Below, in pieces: positions 63,166 through 64,000 of a stretch of 64,000 bases of DNA. Source of the DNA: Streptomyces thermodiastaticus (GTDB lineage: Bacteria > Actinomycetota > Actinomycetes > Streptomycetales > Streptomycetaceae). The notes under the pieces are model-generated. The model worked only from the letters and a program-made list of their open reading frames with translations. It searched no databases and was not told the origin of the DNA. Numbering within the stretch: the stretch's first letter is position 1; every line of letters begins with the position of its first letter. The DNA lies in NCBI RefSeq assembly GCF_014656135.1, contig NZ_BNBV01000004.1, forward strand, positions 80,459 through 144,458. Reading direction: 5' to 3'. The position numbers and the translations under genes were made by a program.

Positions 63166-63238
63166 GACAGGGTGTACGGGAGCACCGTCTATGAGGGGCG
63201 GTGGCCGGGAGGCGGGAGGGGCTGGCAGTGTGGCATGC

Positions 63239-64000
63239 ATGTGCGGACGGTATGCAGCGAGTCGCGGGGCCGAGGACCTCGCGAAGATCTTCGGTGTCGA
63301 GAAGCGGGAGCCGGAGGACACCCTGGCGCCCGACTACAACGTGGCGCCCACCAAGGAGGTCCACGTCGTCCTCGACCGCCCCCTGAAAGACGCCGGCGAC
63401 CGCCGTCCGGTTCGCCAGCTGCGCAAGCTGACCTGGGGCCTCGTGCCGTCCTGGGCGAAGTCCCCCGAGGGCGCCGCCCGGATGATCAACGCGCGGGCGG
63501 AGACCGTGCACGAGAAGCCGTCCTACCGCCGGGCCTTCGCCGCCCGCCGCTGCATCGTGCCCGCCGACGGCTACTACGAGTGGATGACCGGCGCCCAGGA
63601 GCGGGAGCTGGAGGTCGAGGGGCGGCGCAAGCGGCCGCGCAAGCAGCCGTACTTCGTCACCCCGGCCGACGGGTCGGTGCTGGCGATGGCCGGGCTGTAC
63701 GAGTTCTGGCGGGACCGCACGCTGCCCGACGACCACCCGCGGGCCTGGTGGGTGACCTGCGCGGTGATCACCACGGAGGCGGAGCGCACCCCGCTCGGCG
63801 TCGCGCCCGCCGAGGGCCCGCGTTCGCTGGCCGACATCCATCCGCGGATGCCGCTGATGCTCACCCCCGAGCGCTGGGACGCCTGGCTGGACCCGGCCCG
63901 CACGGACCCGGACCAGCTGCGCGGCCTGCTGGATCCGCCGCCGCCCGGACTGATGCGCGCCTACCCGGTCTCCACCGCCGTCAGCAACGTCCGCAACAAC
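63239..64000 (+). CDS. SRAP family protein (HMCES/YedK-like), C-terminus cut by window edge
   Basis: The first 254 codons of a SRAP-domain protein that captures abasic sites in single-stranded DNA by forming a Cys-DNA cross-link. ATG 63239 gives MCGRYAASR, placing the catalytic Cys at residue 2, essential for the activity. Also present are DYNVAPTKEV (Asn), GYYEWMTG (Glu), and ADIHPRMPLML (His). CAGTGT at 63226-63231 ends 7 nt before the ATG, so leaderless. Reading continues past 64000. Confidence 0.93.
   Translation, partial: MCGRYAASRGAEDLAKIFGVEKREPEDTLAPDYNVAPTKEVHVVLDRPLKDAGDRRPVRQLRKLTWGLVPSWAKSPEGAARMINARAETVHEKPSYRRAFAARRCIVPADGYYEWMTGAQERELEVEGRRKRPRKQPYFVTPADGSVLAMAGLYEFWRDRTLPDDHPRAWWVTCAVITTEAERTPLGVAPAEGPRSLADIHPRMPLMLTPERWDAWLDPARTDPDQLRGLLDPPPPGLMRAYPVSTAVSNVRNN

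Overview
The window is Streptomyces chromosomal DNA (very high G+C, strong third-position G/C bias, many GTG starts). The gene set is typical of the genus: WblC/WhiB7, mycoredoxin, MoeZ, an AdnA/AdnB helicase-nuclease pair, UvrD2, a Fur-like regulator beside a catalase, UPF0182 and PPA1309-family proteins, and a DEAD-box helicase with a long basic tail. Most of it reads as core chromosome; the region at 14.1-16.6 kb looks accessory.

Layout. 1-8.3 kb: 3'-truncated DEAD-box helicase, ferritin-like (MiaE_2) protein, small membrane protein, DUF3107 protein, TetR regulator, acidic small protein, alpha/beta hydrolase, DUF3152 membrane-anchored putative zinc protease. 8.5-12.6 kb: tightly coupled operon of a PelF-like glycosyltransferase, a multi-pass membrane protein, two tiny ORFs and an NAD-dependent epimerase. 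12.8-14.0 kb: moeZ behind a SigR-type promoter. 14.1-16.6 kb: a STAND/NB-ARC ATPase with near-identical TPR units, preceded by a small two-TM protein; both carry the same 17-residue Q/D/V motif, a layout that suggests a membrane effector and its NLR-like sensor. 16.7-21.3 kb: exported lipoprotein peptidase and a pseudokinase/LPG-synthase-like membrane fusion. 21.4-35.2 kb: DNA repair and redox block (alkyltransferase-like protein, AdnA, AdnB, M20 peptidase, NudC, mycoredoxin, UvrD2). 35.2-36.6 kb: wblC with a complete attenuator leader (promoter, upstream ORF, intrinsic terminator) and a coupled downstream ORF. 36.8-40.3 kb: ABC1 kinase and ThiF-like protein, SprT/YgjP-like metallopeptidase. 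40.5-43.8 kb: TerD-AIM24 fusion plus two AIM24 proteins. 43.9-50 kb: NUDIX, DUF2342 metalloprotease, SDR epimerase, MoaE, mini-membrane protein, PDZ/Lon-type YlbL protein, PPA1309 protein. 50.1-55.3 kb: UPF0182 membrane protein, Sel1/TPR protein, initiator tRNA. 55.5-64 kb: fur/katA divergent pair, hisN, TetR, Gdx-type SMR exporter, rsgA, aroA, M50-type protein and a SRAP protein cut by the window edge.

Regulatory signals read directly: two exact GGAAT-N18-GTT SigR-type promoters (moeZ, mycoredoxin), a wblC promoter with an A/T-rich block just upstream of -35, strong bidirectional terminators between convergent genes, and a recurring pattern in which a -10-like hexamer sits 6-7 nt before the start codon with no Shine-Dalgarno sequence, predicting about a dozen leaderless mRNAs.

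Most noteworthy: the small two-TM protein/STAND ATPase pair with the shared motif (14156-16606), a candidate immune or regulated cell-death module; the wblC leader with a candidate antiterminator; and the stripped-down Pel-like operon with its chain of ATGA-coupled tiny ORFs.
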